Of a stretch of 64,000 bases of DNA, positions 23,441 through 32,806 are shown one piece after another. Every line of letters starts with the position of its first letter. Position 1 is the stretch's first letter. Below the pieces are notes generated by a model that was not told the DNA's origin, did not search any database, and saw only the letters and a list, made by a program, of their open reading frames with translations. The stretch comes from Candidatus Avelusimicrobium intestinale. GTDB taxonomy: Bacteria; Elusimicrobiota; Elusimicrobia; Elusimicrobiales; Elusimicrobiaceae. The stretch spans positions 372,001-436,000 of the forward strand of contig CACWYV010000001.1 in the NCBI GenBank assembly GCA_902765225.1, read 5' to 3'. Made by a program: the position numbers and the translations under genes.

Positions 23441-24199
23441 TTAAAAAATCAGTTCTGCCAACCAAAACGAGAAAATCATACCGATGGAGTAACTGGTAAC
23501 GTTCATGGCTACACTTAACGTGAAAGCATCTTGAAGGGATAGTTTTTTGATATTCATGAGCCGTATAATCAACATCTCGGCAATGACATAAAATACCCAC
23601 AAGAAAGCCGTGTCCGACGCATACCAGGCCAAGAGCACCCACGAAATTCCCATCGTTAGTACGTTGGCTATCACCACGCTATACAAAATAGTAAAACTTT
23701 TTTGCGTGTACATTAAATACGCCACCGCGGCTACCAATTCCAATATCAGTACCAACAGAAGCGAGAACAACGCATCCGTCCGTGCCCAAGCGGCCAGATC
23801 CGGCGTTACGCTGGAAGGCTCTACGCTTAGCGTATCTTCGTTTACATACACGTTGTAACGGGCGCGTAGTTTGTGCGCGGCAGGAAAGATGTTGCTTTCA
23901 CGCCGGGTGCCGTCTTCAAAAGAAATGAGCAATTTCTGAAAGTCGGCATACTCATACGCTACGGAAAAACAACTGCCTGCCGAGCAATACAATTTTTGCA
24001 GCCCGTAATGTCCCAACGGTTTACTTTCCAGACATTGGTTGTCTTGACACTGGATTTGTTCGCTATGCAGTGGGTCAATAAGCGGTTTCTTTTCGGTATT
24101 ATAAATAAACGAAAATTCCATTTCCGGTTTGGGGGAAACATCCGCCCACGCAAGTCCGGCCGGCAAAAATAAAACAATCGCCCAAAGTAATTTTTTCAT
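23441..24199 (-). CDS. Signal-peptide protein with four C-terminal membrane helices
   Basis: Unrecognised, 252 aa. A signal peptide (MKKLLWAIVLFLPAGLAWA) is followed by about 115 extracytoplasmic residues with four cysteines in two pairs (QCQDNQC and YCSAGSC), likely disulfides, then four membrane helices (about 140-250). AAAGGACC lies just upstream of the ATG. It is followed in the same direction by the pair-member-B protein. A receptor-like or channel-like role would fit the layout but nothing in the sequence proves it. Confidence 0.75.
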   Translation of the reverse strand: MKKLLWAIVLFLPAGLAWADVSPKPEMEFSFIYNTEKKPLIDPLHSEQIQCQDNQCLESKPLGHYGLQKLYCSAGSCFSVAYEYADFQKLLISFEDGTRRESNIFPAAHKLRARYNVYVNEDTLSVEPSSVTPDLAAWARTDALFSLLLVLILELVAAVAYLMYTQKSFTILYSVVIANVLTMGISWVLLAWYASDTAFLWVFYVIAEMLIIRLMNIKKLSLQDAFTLSVAMNVTSYSIGMIFSFWLAELIF

Positions 24200-24252
24200 A
24201 CGAAAGGTCCTTTTTTTGTATTATAACATTATAAGAGAAAAGGGGGAACAAA

Positions 24253-25458
24253 ATGTTACTGACCAATACACAACTGGAAAAATATGCCCAAGTGATGATT
24301 TGGGCTTTGTATGCGGCCCGCCGCAACGGAAAATTCAAACCGTATGATACGGTTTTGTTACGCACGGACGTAGGGGCTTTCCCGTTGGCAGAGCAGATTT
24401 ATAAACAATTACTCACGCGCCGCCTGAACCCGGTGTTACGTGTGCAAGCACCCGAGCCGATGGCAAAAGATTTTTACAGGCTGGCCGATAAAAAACAACT
24501 TGCTTTCCTAGCTCCCGGTGAAAAAGAATTTCAAAACGGGCTAAACGGCTTGATTGCCCTGCACGCTCCGCAAGATTTAACGCATTTGAAAAATGTAAAT
24601 CCTTCGGCCATTGCCGCCGCTGCCGTAGCGCGCAAACCGTTGCGCGAAATTTTGGACGTGCGCGAACAAGCCGGGCAATTTTCCTGGACGCTTTGTAATT
24701 ATCCGACGGAAGAACTAGCTAAGCGCGCCGGACTTTCCGCCAAAGAATATGCCAATCAAATCGTGCGGGCGTGCTTTTTAAATGAAAAAGATCCCGTTAA
24801 AAAATGGAAAGAAGTAACGAAACAAATTGATGAAATCGGTGCGTGGCTTTCTTCTTTGCCGATAGATACTTTGCACATTGAATCGGCACACATGGATTTT
24901 GAAGTGTTGGTCGGTGAAAAACGAAAGTTTATTGCCGGTGGCGGGTGCAATGTGCCGTCGTTTGAAATTTTTACCTCGCCCGATTGGCGCGGTACGAAAG
25001 GCGTCTATTTTGCCGATTTATCTTCTTACCGCAGCGGTAATTACGTCAAGGGTGTTCGCTTGGAATTTAAAAAGGGTCGCGTTGTCAAAGCCGATGCCGA
25101 AAAGGGCGGCGAGTTCGTGCGCAAAATGTTGGCTATGGACCGCGGCGCCAGCCAAATCGGCGAGTTTTCGCTCACGGACCGGCGATTTTCCAAAATTACC
25201 AAATTCATGGCCGATATTTTGTACGACGAAAATTTTGGCGGTAAATACGGCAACTGCCATGTAGCCGTCGGTGCCAGTTACGCCGATACATACACCGGCC
25301 CGCAAAGCGATATGACGAAGGAATTTAAAAAGAAACTGGGCTTTAATGATTCTTCGTTACATTGGGATCTTATCAACACCGAAGATAAACGCGTAACGGC
25401 TAAACTCAAAAACGGTACGACTGTTACTGTATATGAAAAAGGTGAGTTTAGTTATTAG
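24253..25458 (+). CDS. M29 family metallo-aminopeptidase
   Basis: A 401-aa cytoplasmic aminopeptidase of the thermophilic metalloprotease family M29 (AmpS/PepS/aminopeptidase T). Signs are GGGCNVPSFEIFTSPD with its Glu, IGEFSLTDRR, YDENFGGKYGNCHVAVGASY and SSLHWDLI, the regions holding the dimetal-site Glu, His and Asp residues. No signal peptide. AGGGGGAA precedes the ATG. Its 3' end overlaps the convergent MATE gene by 11 nt. Together with the PepT-like proteins it supports peptide or amino acid use. Confidence 0.92.
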   Translation: MLLTNTQLEKYAQVMIWALYAARRNGKFKPYDTVLLRTDVGAFPLAEQIYKQLLTRRLNPVLRVQAPEPMAKDFYRLADKKQLAFLAPGEKEFQNGLNGLIALHAPQDLTHLKNVNPSAIAAAAVARKPLREILDVREQAGQFSWTLCNYPTEELAKRAGLSAKEYANQIVRACFLNEKDPVKKWKEVTKQIDEIGAWLSSLPIDTLHIESAHMDFEVLVGEKRKFIAGGGCNVPSFEIFTSPDWRGTKGVYFADLSSYRSGNYVKGVRLEFKKGRVVKADAEKGGEFVRKMLAMDRGASQIGEFSLTDRRFSKITKFMADILYDENFGGKYGNCHVAVGASYADTYTGPQSDMTKEFKKKLGFNDSSLHWDLINTEDKRVTAKLKNGTTVTVYEKGEFSY

Positions 25459-26836
25459 AGGGTTGTTTATTTTTCCTTAAAAACAACGTAAGGCCGTGTT
25501 GGGCAAAGAACCGGTGTAATAAATACATTGCCAGTAGGGTGGCTACGAAATCGGCCACTACCGGTGCGTAAAGTACACCGTCCAGCTTCCAAAATAACGG
25601 TAAGATAAGCACCAGAGGAATTACCAACAGTACTTGGCGGGACAAACTCAAAAAGGCGGCTTTAATCGGTTGGTTGATAGCTTGGAAGAAACTGGTTGCC
25701 ATAATTTGTAGCGGCAAGATGGGAAGTAAAATGTTCAAAATACGCAGCACGCGCGCGGCCAAGGTAACCAGGGCAGTGTCGCTATTGTTAAAAACGGAAG
25801 CAATCGGTACGGCAAATATTTCTATCACTACAAAACCGAGGGTCGTAATTCCAATTCCCCACCGCAAAGCCATCTTAAGTGTTTGAATGGACGTTTTGTA
25901 TTTTCGTGCACCGTAGTTGTATCCGATAAGCGGCTGCGCCCCTTGGGAAATGCCGAGTAGCGGCATCAGTACCAGCGTATTGACGCTGACGGCGATACCC
26001 ATGGCGGAAACCGCCAAATTCCCGCCGTACGTCAACAGCGCGTGGTTTAAAATAAAATTAAGCACGCTGGAAGCCAATTGAAACGCAAATTGGGAAAACC
26101 CGATGGCCATACATCCCAGCACGATGCGTTTTTTGAGTTTACAGTAGTTTAACCGCAAGCGGTACAACGTATTGCCGCGCAGGAAAAACCACATCACCCA
26201 TAGAAACGAAATCCCCTGTCCCAGTACCGTGGCCGCGGCGGCCCCGCGTATGCCCCAATGAAAAGAAAAAATAAACAATGGGCCGAATACCAAATTGATA
26301 AACGCTCCGATAAGTTGGGTGGCCATGGCGGTTTTCGGACGGCCCGAAGAACGGATAAAATGGTTCATTCCCGCCCCGATACCAAAAAGCAAATACCCCG
26401 GGAATACGACCTGTGCATATGCCCGCGCCAACGGTAATACTTCCGCATCTGCCCCGAGCAATGCCAAAATCGGGTCCAAAAAAATATAACTCAATACGGT
26501 TAATACAGTGGAAACAATCGTCAGCAAGATAAAACCGTTGCCCAAAATACGGCGGGCTTCTTCCGTCCGTTTTTCCCCCAAACGAATGGAAAATAATGCA
26601 TTACTGCCCACCCCGATGAGCGCACTGAAACCCATGTAGAGAATGCCGAGCGGGAACAACAGTGTAATACCCGCCAACCCAGCAGCTCCGACATCTTGCC
26701 CCACATAAATGCGGGAAATGATGTTGTACAACGCATTGGCAAACATACCCGCCACGGCCGGTGCCGAAAAGCGCACCAACAACGGGGCCAATTTTTTGCT
26801 TTTAAACGGGTTTTGGGTGGTATCCGTGGTATCCAT
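25448..26836 (-). CDS. MATE family efflux transporter
   Basis: A 462-aa inner membrane transporter with twelve hydrophobic segments and the internal two-fold repeat of MATE proteins; it starts in the usual way (LLVRFSAPAVAGMFANALYNI, then IYVGQDVGAAGLAGIT) and has the second-half GISQGAQPLIGYNYGARKY. MATE pumps export drugs or metabolites using Na+ or H+ gradients; the substrate is not readable. It is monocistronic with a probable extended -10 (TTTTGCTAAAAT) at about 26864-26876 on the minus strand. Confidence 0.94.
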   Translation of the reverse strand: MDTTDTTQNPFKSKKLAPLLVRFSAPAVAGMFANALYNIISRIYVGQDVGAAGLAGITLLFPLGILYMGFSALIGVGSNALFSIRLGEKRTEEARRILGNGFILLTIVSTVLTVLSYIFLDPILALLGADAEVLPLARAYAQVVFPGYLLFGIGAGMNHFIRSSGRPKTAMATQLIGAFINLVFGPLFIFSFHWGIRGAAAATVLGQGISFLWVMWFFLRGNTLYRLRLNYCKLKKRIVLGCMAIGFSQFAFQLASSVLNFILNHALLTYGGNLAVSAMGIAVSVNTLVLMPLLGISQGAQPLIGYNYGARKYKTSIQTLKMALRWGIGITTLGFVVIEIFAVPIASVFNNSDTALVTLAARVLRILNILLPILPLQIMATSFFQAINQPIKAAFLSLSRQVLLVIPLVLILPLFWKLDGVLYAPVVADFVATLLAMYLLHRFFAQHGLTLFLRKNKQPSNN

Positions 26837-26986
26837 GGTATTACTTCCGGGGGTATTACTCTTATTTTAGCAAAAAAGGAGCAATCCGTTTGGGGGCGGT
26901 TCGGTTGAAAAAAAGGACTTGTTTTTTTGCTTATCATCTTGTACACTTATAAAAGAGGGAGGTTTCTCCCCACAGAGGAGTTGCTT

Positions 26987-27838
26987 ATGAAGAAATTTTG
27001 TGTCTTGTTTTTGTTGGTGTGTACATTGCCGGCGGGGGCGGAATTGATTTCGGAAGTCACTTACAACCCGTCTCGCTTGGGGAAATACAGAGTTTTAAAG
27101 GTGGCCGAGGAGGCTACTTTGCCCGGTGGGCTACAAATCCCCGCGAACGGCTCAATGACTGTGGATAGTAATTCTAGTGTTGGGCTACGCTATACACCTG
27201 CCGGTCCAAATGCGCCGGCTACGCCGTCTTTCGTGGTGCGTTCGGTAGAAACAGCAGCATCGACGCCCCAACGCCCCTTAACCCCTTCCAATAAAGTCAC
27301 GGTGGACATGCCCAACACAACTTTTATGGGAGTCACAGGACACGTACCGGGATGGAACGGTGACGCCGATTGGTCTATTGACTCGAATACGAGCCCGAAC
27401 AGCACTTTCTATAATCCCATTCATAGCGTGGAAATGCACGGTGGCGACGTGACTGCAGAGAGAGCAGACTCTTTTATTCTCAATTTAGGTAGTTCAACAA
27501 ATGATAAAATATATGTAACAACTGACAAAATGATGGTAAATGGAATGCTGTCCATTGTTGGAGTTGACCCCTCTGAGGAATCCCAAGCGATAGACTATTA
27601 TAAGCAGGGGAATCTACAAAACGCCCACACCGCGCCGCCGTTTGACTTAGGTCTTAAAGGATTTGAATTACACGGGGTGCACATTGGAAGATGGATTCCG
27701 TCTTCTACGCTCGGCGTTTGCCGGTTGGCGTGGGTGGGCCGCTATGCAGCAGACTCCGGCGGGAACCCGGTCAAAAAATGTGTATTAGCGCGGGTATGTG
27801 GTTCGGGGGCGGATTCCAACCTTACACCTTGCCAATAA
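26987..27838 (+). CDS. Secreted protein of unknown function
   Basis: From the ATG at 26987, preceded by GAGGAG, the product is 283 aa with a clear signal peptide (MKKFCVLFLLVCTLPAGA). The mature part is rich in Ser, Thr, Asn and Gly and has a run of predicted strands; MPNTTFMGVTGHVPGWN and three C-terminal cysteines in CVLARVCGSGADSNLTPC are the only striking features. It looks like a surface or extracellular protein. An in-frame start 20 codons upstream would put basic residues ahead of the signal peptide and is unlikely. A terminator follows. Confidence 0.75.
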   Translation: MKKFCVLFLLVCTLPAGAELISEVTYNPSRLGKYRVLKVAEEATLPGGLQIPANGSMTVDSNSSVGLRYTPAGPNAPATPSFVVRSVETAASTPQRPLTPSNKVTVDMPNTTFMGVTGHVPGWNGDADWSIDSNTSPNSTFYNPIHSVEMHGGDVTAERADSFILNLGSSTNDKIYVTTDKMMVNGMLSIVGVDPSEESQAIDYYKQGNLQNAHTAPPFDLGLKGFELHGVHIGRWIPSSTLGVCRLAWVGRYAADSGGNPVKKCVLARVCGSGADSNLTPCQ

Positions 27839-27861
27839 CCTCTTTGTCCTTTTGTTTGTGT

Positions 27862-27896
27862 ATCAGCGGTCCACTTTCCGGGCCGCTGATTTTTTA
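27862..27896 (+). terminator. Terminator of the secreted-protein gene
   Basis: ATCAGCGGTCC and GGGCCGCTGAT pair over 11 bp with one G-T pair, followed by a T-run. It separates the gene from the carboxyltransferase downstream. Confidence 0.9.
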
Positions 27897-27956
27897 TCCG
27901 GTGCGCGCCGCAGGCCGTTTATTTAGTAAAATATACATATACGAAACGGAGGGAAT

Positions 27957-29561
27957 ATGATAGAACTTTTTGAAGACCCGCGGCTGGATAAACCGTCCAA
28001 CGAACCGGCCCCGGCCGGCCTTGTAAAATTCAGACAAATTTCCCAAGATGCCTTAAAAGGCGCCGGTGAGGCCCGTATTAAAGCCCAAAAAGATAAGGGC
28101 AAAATGACGGCGCGCGAGCGTATCTCTTACCTGGTAGATAAAGACAGTTTTATAGAAATTCAAAGTTTATTGGAAAGCGCCTGTACGGACTTTGGTGTGA
28201 AAGAAAAACACATCAAAGGTGACGGTGTAGTAACGGGGTTTGGCCGTATCAACGGGCGCGAAGTCGCGTTGTTTGCGCAGGATTTTACCCAATTGGGCGG
28301 CTCGCTCGGTTTGGCGCACGCCCGTAAAATCGCCGATATTATGGACAAGGCCATAGAGGCCAAAATCCCGATTATCGGTCTGTTTGATTCCGGCGGGGCG
28401 CGCATCCAAGAAGGGGTAGATAGTCTAAACGGGTTTGGCGAAATTTTTTACCGCAACGTAAAAGCATCCGGCGTGGTACCGCAAATTTCCGTGATTTTAG
28501 GTCCTTGTGCGGGCGGGGCGGCGTATTCTCCGGCACTGACCGATTTTATTTTTATGGTGGACGGCATCAGTCATATGTTTATTACCGGCCCGGGAGCTGT
28601 GAAAGCCGCTACCGGAGAGGAAGTAGATTTTGACTCTTTAGGCGGTAGCCGCCCGCATAGCGAAAAAAGCGGTGTGTGCCAATTTGTAGCCAAATCGGAG
28701 CAGGATTGTTTCCGCCAAGTGCGCGAGTTGCTCTCCTTTTTGCCGCAAAATTGCGAGGAAAACCCACCCCTGGAGACCACTAGCGATTTAGCTGACCGCA
28801 GTGTACCGGTGTTGGAGCGTATTTGCGAAATGGACCCCAAAAAAGCGTTCCGTATCCACCATGTGATTTGGCGGTTAGCGGATGACTTTGGGTTTTTTGA
28901 AATCCACCAAAATTTTGCTAAGAACGTAGTAATTGGGTTCATCCGTTTGGGCGGGCGTGTAGTAGGCGTAGTAGCCAACAATCCGGCCCATCTGGGGGGC
29001 GCTTTGGATTGTGACGCCAGCGATAAAGCCGCCCGGTTTATCCGGTTTTTAAACGCGTTTAATATCCCGCTACTGACATTGGTGGACACGGGGGGATACT
29101 TGCCCGGTGTAGAGCAGGAACACGGCGGCATTATTCGCCACGGGGCTAAATTGTTGTATGCGTATGCCGAGGCCACCATCCCCAAAATTACGCTCGTTTT
29201 ACGTAAAGCATACGGAGGGGCGTATATCGCAATGGGGTCCAAGATTTTAAAAGGCGATTTTAACTTTGCTTTCCCCAGCGCGGAGATCGCCGTTATGGGG
29301 CCGCGCGGCGCGGTGGAAATTTTGTATTCGCGCGCTTTGAAAGAGGAAAAAGACCCGGCGAAACAAGAAGCCCTGAAATTAAAAATGACGAAGGAATATT
29401 CCGATAAGTTTGCCTCGCCCTATCAGGCGGCTACGAACGGATCTATTGATGAAATCATTGAGCCGGCCGAAGCGCGTGCTAAAATTATACGGGCTTTTCA
29501 GGTATTGCGTACCAAGCGCGATCCGAAACGTAGCCCGCGCCGGGGCAATATTCCGTTGTAA
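27957..29561 (+). CDS. Acyl-CoA carboxyltransferase subunit (MmdA/PccB type)
   Basis: A 534-aa carboxyltransferase of the propionyl-CoA carboxylase beta / methylmalonyl-CoA decarboxylase alpha family, which moves a carboxyl group between an acyl-CoA and biotin. Both crotonase-like halves are present: N-half with GLFDSGGARIQEGVDSLNGF and GPCAGGAAYSPALTD, and C-half with LVDTGGYLPGVEQEHGGIIRHGAK and KAYGGAYIAMGSK. In anaerobes this subunit often belongs to a sodium-pumping decarboxylase in a propionate pathway, but no biotin carrier, membrane beta subunit or mutase is in this window, so carboxylase versus decarboxylase is undecided. GGAGGGA lies upstream of the ATG. Confidence 0.93.
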   Translation: MIELFEDPRLDKPSNEPAPAGLVKFRQISQDALKGAGEARIKAQKDKGKMTARERISYLVDKDSFIEIQSLLESACTDFGVKEKHIKGDGVVTGFGRINGREVALFAQDFTQLGGSLGLAHARKIADIMDKAIEAKIPIIGLFDSGGARIQEGVDSLNGFGEIFYRNVKASGVVPQISVILGPCAGGAAYSPALTDFIFMVDGISHMFITGPGAVKAATGEEVDFDSLGGSRPHSEKSGVCQFVAKSEQDCFRQVRELLSFLPQNCEENPPLETTSDLADRSVPVLERICEMDPKKAFRIHHVIWRLADDFGFFEIHQNFAKNVVIGFIRLGGRVVGVVANNPAHLGGALDCDASDKAARFIRFLNAFNIPLLTLVDTGGYLPGVEQEHGGIIRHGAKLLYAYAEATIPKITLVLRKAYGGAYIAMGSKILKGDFNFAFPSAEIAVMGPRGAVEILYSRALKEEKDPAKQEALKLKMTKEYSDKFASPYQAATNGSIDEIIEPAEARAKIIRAFQVLRTKRDPKRSPRRGNIPL

Positions 29562-29587
29562 CGGCGTAAGGATATTTTCGGAGTGAA

Positions 29588-29622
29588 AAAATGCGGCCCC
29601 CTGTTAGAGAGGGCCGCATTTT
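29588..29622. terminator. Bidirectional terminator between carboxyltransferase and pilin genes
   Basis: A perfect 12-bp stem AAAATGCGGCCC/GGGCCGCATTTT lies between two convergent genes and carries A and T runs on both sides. Confidence 0.92.
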
Positions 29623-29630
29623 AGTCTTTG

Positions 29631-30206
29631 TTAAGGTAATGTATAATGCCGGGCGGAGTTTGTTTTATATAACGTTCCGCGAAATAATTTTACGCAGTAA
29701 TCATTTGGATTCTTTTGGAAAGAAGCGACACTTTCAATACAAGTAATGCCTTTTCCTCGGTCTATTTCGGAAAGAATATGATCCGGGCGATAGATGAAAC
29801 CGGCCCACGCATAAGGGCCGGTGGCTCTGAACATCAACAAAGTTCCTTCCAAATCAGGATTCGTTTGTATATAAAGATTCCATTGTTGATTGGTGTGAGG
29901 ATCTGTCGAGCCACTTCTTTCCGAGGTACCTGTCCAACCGGGCGGAAAATTCACGTCTAGTACATCAAAAGAAGTGGCATATGTCCCGTTTGTCATATAA
30001 TATGCTTCTTGCGCTTGGCCGAGTGATTTGAGTAACGTTAGCGCATGCGTAGCACGGCTTTTTTCCACCGCTTTTTGGTATTGCGGTGCGGCAATAGAAG
30101 CTAAAATACCAATAATGAGAACGACGACCAATAATTCAATAAGGGTAAAACCCGCATATGAATGTCGGAAAAGGGCAATCCGGATTGTCTTTTTGAGGGG
30201 AGCCAT
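29631..30206 (-). CDS. Type IV pilin-like protein 1
   Basis: A 191-aa prepilin. The N-terminus has the prepilin peptidase site AG|FTLIELLVV with the conserved Glu at +5, a hydrophobic helix to about residue 40, then QYQKAVEKSRATHALTLLKS, the usual amphipathic spine, and a C-terminal globular domain with two cysteines (GITCIES and NDYCVKL) likely to form the pilin disulfide. I start at the ATG at 30206, preceded by TTTTGGAGA. No pilus assembly gene is nearby; the window has two more orphan pilins (37883 and 60825) with nearly the same helix. It may be a minor pilin or a pseudopilin. Confidence 0.93.
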   Translation of the reverse strand: MAPLKKTIRIALFRHSYAGFTLIELLVVVLIIGILASIAAPQYQKAVEKSRATHALTLLKSLGQAQEAYYMTNGTYATSFDVLDVNFPPGWTGTSERSGSTDPHTNQQWNLYIQTNPDLEGTLLMFRATGPYAWAGFIYRPDHILSEIDRGKGITCIESVASFQKNPNDYCVKLFRGTLYKTNSARHYTLP

Positions 30207-30245
30207 CGTTTTCTCCAAAACAATATCTACAATTGTAATCACTCC

Positions 30246-30258
30246 AGTATAACAAATT
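30246..30258 (-). promoter_or_regulatory. Extended -10 promoter of pilin 1
   Basis: The minus strand reads AAATTTGTTATACT, about 40 nt upstream of the pilin start; same pattern as other promoters here. Confidence 0.5.
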
Positions 30259-30272
30259 TATGTAATGAAAAA

Positions 30273-31775
30273 CTATTTTTCTAACCGCGGGAAAAGCGGC
30301 GGGTATTTTTCTATCTTCCCGGCTTGTAAACGGCGGGCCATCTCCGGCCCGATAGTCGGCATAAACGGCGTAAGCCATTTAGCCACGTAGCGTAAGCAAG
30401 CCACTAATTCCAATAATACGGCTTTTGTGGCGGCCGGGTCCGTCTTGGCCAGTTCCCAGGGCTTCTTTTCATCTACCAGTTTGTTTAAATCACTGGCGAA
30501 ACCGTAAATCTGTTCTAACACTTTATCAAACGCCAAATCGTTATAAGCGGCGTCAATAATTTTTTCCACATCCGCGGTTTTGGCAAGGAGTGGATAATCG
30601 CCTTCAATTTTTTCCGGCAGTTCGCCGATATTCTTGGCCGCCATATTCAGCGTGCGGGATAACAAATTGCCGATATTGTTGGCTAAATCGGAATTATAGC
30701 GGTTTTTAAAACTGGCCATGGAAAAGTCGCCGTCTTGTCCGAAAGGAACTTCGCGGAATAAAAACGCGCGCACCGGGTCCACGCCGTATTTTTCGGCTAC
30801 TTCGGCCGGGTTTACAATGTTGCCTAACGATTTGGACATTTTTTCGCCTTCCACGGTCCACCAACCGTGCGCAAATACTTTTTGGGGTAACGGCAGGTTT
30901 AAGGCCATCAGTACTGCTGGCCAAATGACGGTGTGAAAGCGGAAAATTTCTTTTCCCACCATGTGCAATTCGGACGGCCACAAATCTTCAAATTTCTCTA
31001 CGCCGATTTTTTTCAGTTGTGCTTCGTGTTCGGCTTTGTCTTGGCAGATGTGAGTACCGTAGCCGGCGCCGGAAATATAGTTGATGAGTGCATCAAACCA
31101 TACATAAATTGTGTGTTTGGGGTTACTGGGTACCGGGATGCCCCACGCCACTTTGGTACGCGTGACGGATAAATCCTGCAGGCCGCCTTTCACAAAATTG
31201 ATAATTTCGTTCGCGCGGATTTTGGGACTTAAAAAATCCGGGTGTTCCTCGTAATATTTTAAGAGCGGTTTTTCGTAACGCGAAAGTTTAAAGAAATACG
31301 TTTCTTCGTGTACTTCGGTCAGCGGGCGTTTGTGAACGGGGCACAAATTGCCTTCCAAGATTTCGCTGTCGTTATAGTATTGTTCGCACGATAAGCAATA
31401 TTTCCCGGTATAAGACCCTAAATAAATATCGCCTGTTTGGAGCAATTTCTCAAAAATAGCCTGTACAACGTGTTCGTGGTAGGGGTCGGTGGTGCGGATA
31501 AAATCATCATAAGAAATGTTAAGCGTTTTCCACATTTCTTTGTATTTTTCGGCTACTTGGTCGGCCCATTGTTTGGGTGAAACATCGTTAGCCGCGGCTG
31601 TTTTTTCTATGTTGGCGCCGTGCTCATCTGTACCGGTTAAATAATGTACGTCAAACCCCTGTTGGCGTTTGTAACGGGCCAAAATGTCTTGGGCAATCGT
31701 TGTATAGGCGTGGCCGATATGCGGCACGGAATTTACGTAATAAAGTGGGGTGGTAATATAAAATTTCTTAGTCAT
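30273..31775 (-). CDS. metG: Methionyl-tRNA synthetase
   Basis: A 500-aa class I synthetase with the HIGH motif in YYVNSVPHIGHAYTT, a zinc knuckle CLSC...CPVH in the connective peptide, KMSKS in GEKMSKSLGNIV, and the helical anticodon-binding domain. It ends after about 500 residues, so the C-terminal EMAP/Trbp111-type domain found in many bacterial MetG is absent; short forms are known. It is the last of four genes, kdsC-tmk-holB-metG, and overlaps holB by 4 nt (ATGA). Confidence 0.97.
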   Translation of the reverse strand: MTKKFYITTPLYYVNSVPHIGHAYTTIAQDILARYKRQQGFDVHYLTGTDEHGANIEKTAAANDVSPKQWADQVAEKYKEMWKTLNISYDDFIRTTDPYHEHVVQAIFEKLLQTGDIYLGSYTGKYCLSCEQYYNDSEILEGNLCPVHKRPLTEVHEETYFFKLSRYEKPLLKYYEEHPDFLSPKIRANEIINFVKGGLQDLSVTRTKVAWGIPVPSNPKHTIYVWFDALINYISGAGYGTHICQDKAEHEAQLKKIGVEKFEDLWPSELHMVGKEIFRFHTVIWPAVLMALNLPLPQKVFAHGWWTVEGEKMSKSLGNIVNPAEVAEKYGVDPVRAFLFREVPFGQDGDFSMASFKNRYNSDLANNIGNLLSRTLNMAAKNIGELPEKIEGDYPLLAKTADVEKIIDAAYNDLAFDKVLEQIYGFASDLNKLVDEKKPWELAKTDPAATKAVLLELVACLRYVAKWLTPFMPTIGPEMARRLQAGKIEKYPPLFPRLEK

Positions 31776-32806
31776 TGGTTATTCTCCCTATCAAAAATCG
31801 GTACGGATATTCCATCCAAGCTCCATAGCGCGGTTTCCACTACTAGCGCGGGGGAAACGTTGCGCGTTAAACTATGTTTGTATTTTTCCAGTTGTTGCAA
31901 GGTGGCGGCGTAACGGCGTTGGGTTGGTTCATCCGGTGTACGGGCCCACGTTTGGTGTAAAGATTGCAGGAGTACATCCAATACGGCTTGGGCTTCTTGC
32001 CGCGCGGCGGTTAGCGTGCGCGATAAATTGGCTGCCACTTGGCCGGGTCCTTGCGGACTACAACCGTTGGGCCCCAACTCGGCTTCTTGTAAAAGAGCCA
32101 GGGCTTCATCTGCTTTCAGTGCACCGGAAACCGAACCTGCCCCATAAGCGGCACATAGGGACGGATAACGGGTTTCCAAGTGGTTATCTTGCAAAATTTG
32201 TTCCAAGTGTTCGCGGGACAGCGGTGCGAACGCCAGCGGTTGGCAACGCGACAAAATCGTACGCAACATGGCGGTACGCTTGCTGGTAATTAAAATCCAT
32301 ACGGTCCGGGGCGGCGGTTCTTCTATAAACTTCAAGAGCGCGCTGGCTGCAGCACTTTGCATGGATTGGGCTTCATCTATAATCATCACTTTCCAACCGT
32401 TTCCGACGGATTTCTGCTGGGATTTAGCGGTGATGTCGCGGATGGTGTCAATGTTGATGTGTTGTTGCCTGGCTAATTCTTTTTCCAATTCTTCTTCGTA
32501 GGAACTGGAAGAAAAATCTTTCTTCACCGTGAGGCGCGCTTGGTATAAAAAATCGGCGAATACGACATCCGGATGAGTTTGTTGGCGGATGGCTTTACAG
32601 GCGGCGCATTGACCACAGGCCTCGCCTTGCGCGCGAGCTTGCGGGTCCAAACAGTTGAGTGCTTGTGCAAATTCCAACGCGGTTTTAGCTTTCCCTACAC
32701 CGTCCGGCCCGTAGAAAAGTAACGCCCCCGGTACCCGTCCGTTTTGGACGAGTGTTTTTAAATAAGCGGTGGCCTTTTCCTGGCCTAGGATATCGGCAAA
32801 AGACAT
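31772..32806 (-). CDS. holB: DNA polymerase III delta' subunit
   Basis: A 344-aa AAA+ clamp-loader subunit. It opens FADILGQEKATAYLKTLV, has a Walker A-like GPDGVGKAKTALEF, the zinc-binding cysteines NCLDP ... CGQCAAC, the VMIIDEAQSMQ Walker B region and SRCQPL sensor segment. The P-loop Lys-Ala ending, with no Thr/Ser, suggests weak or no ATP hydrolysis, as in other delta' subunits. It directly abuts tmk, a common bacterial pairing (tmk-holB), and overlaps metG by 4 nt. Confidence 0.92.
   Translation of the reverse strand: MSFADILGQEKATAYLKTLVQNGRVPGALLFYGPDGVGKAKTALEFAQALNCLDPQARAQGEACGQCAACKAIRQQTHPDVVFADFLYQARLTVKKDFSSSSYEEELEKELARQQHINIDTIRDITAKSQQKSVGNGWKVMIIDEAQSMQSAAASALLKFIEEPPPRTVWILITSKRTAMLRTILSRCQPLAFAPLSREHLEQILQDNHLETRYPSLCAAYGAGSVSGALKADEALALLQEAELGPNGCSPQGPGQVAANLSRTLTAARQEAQAVLDVLLQSLHQTWARTPDEPTQRRYAATLQQLEKYKHSLTRNVSPALVVETALWSLDGISVPIFDRENNQ

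Noticed and set aside
30273-31775. MetG truncated at its C-terminus
   Set aside because: The frame ends cleanly and short MetG proteins without the extra tRNA-binding domain are common.
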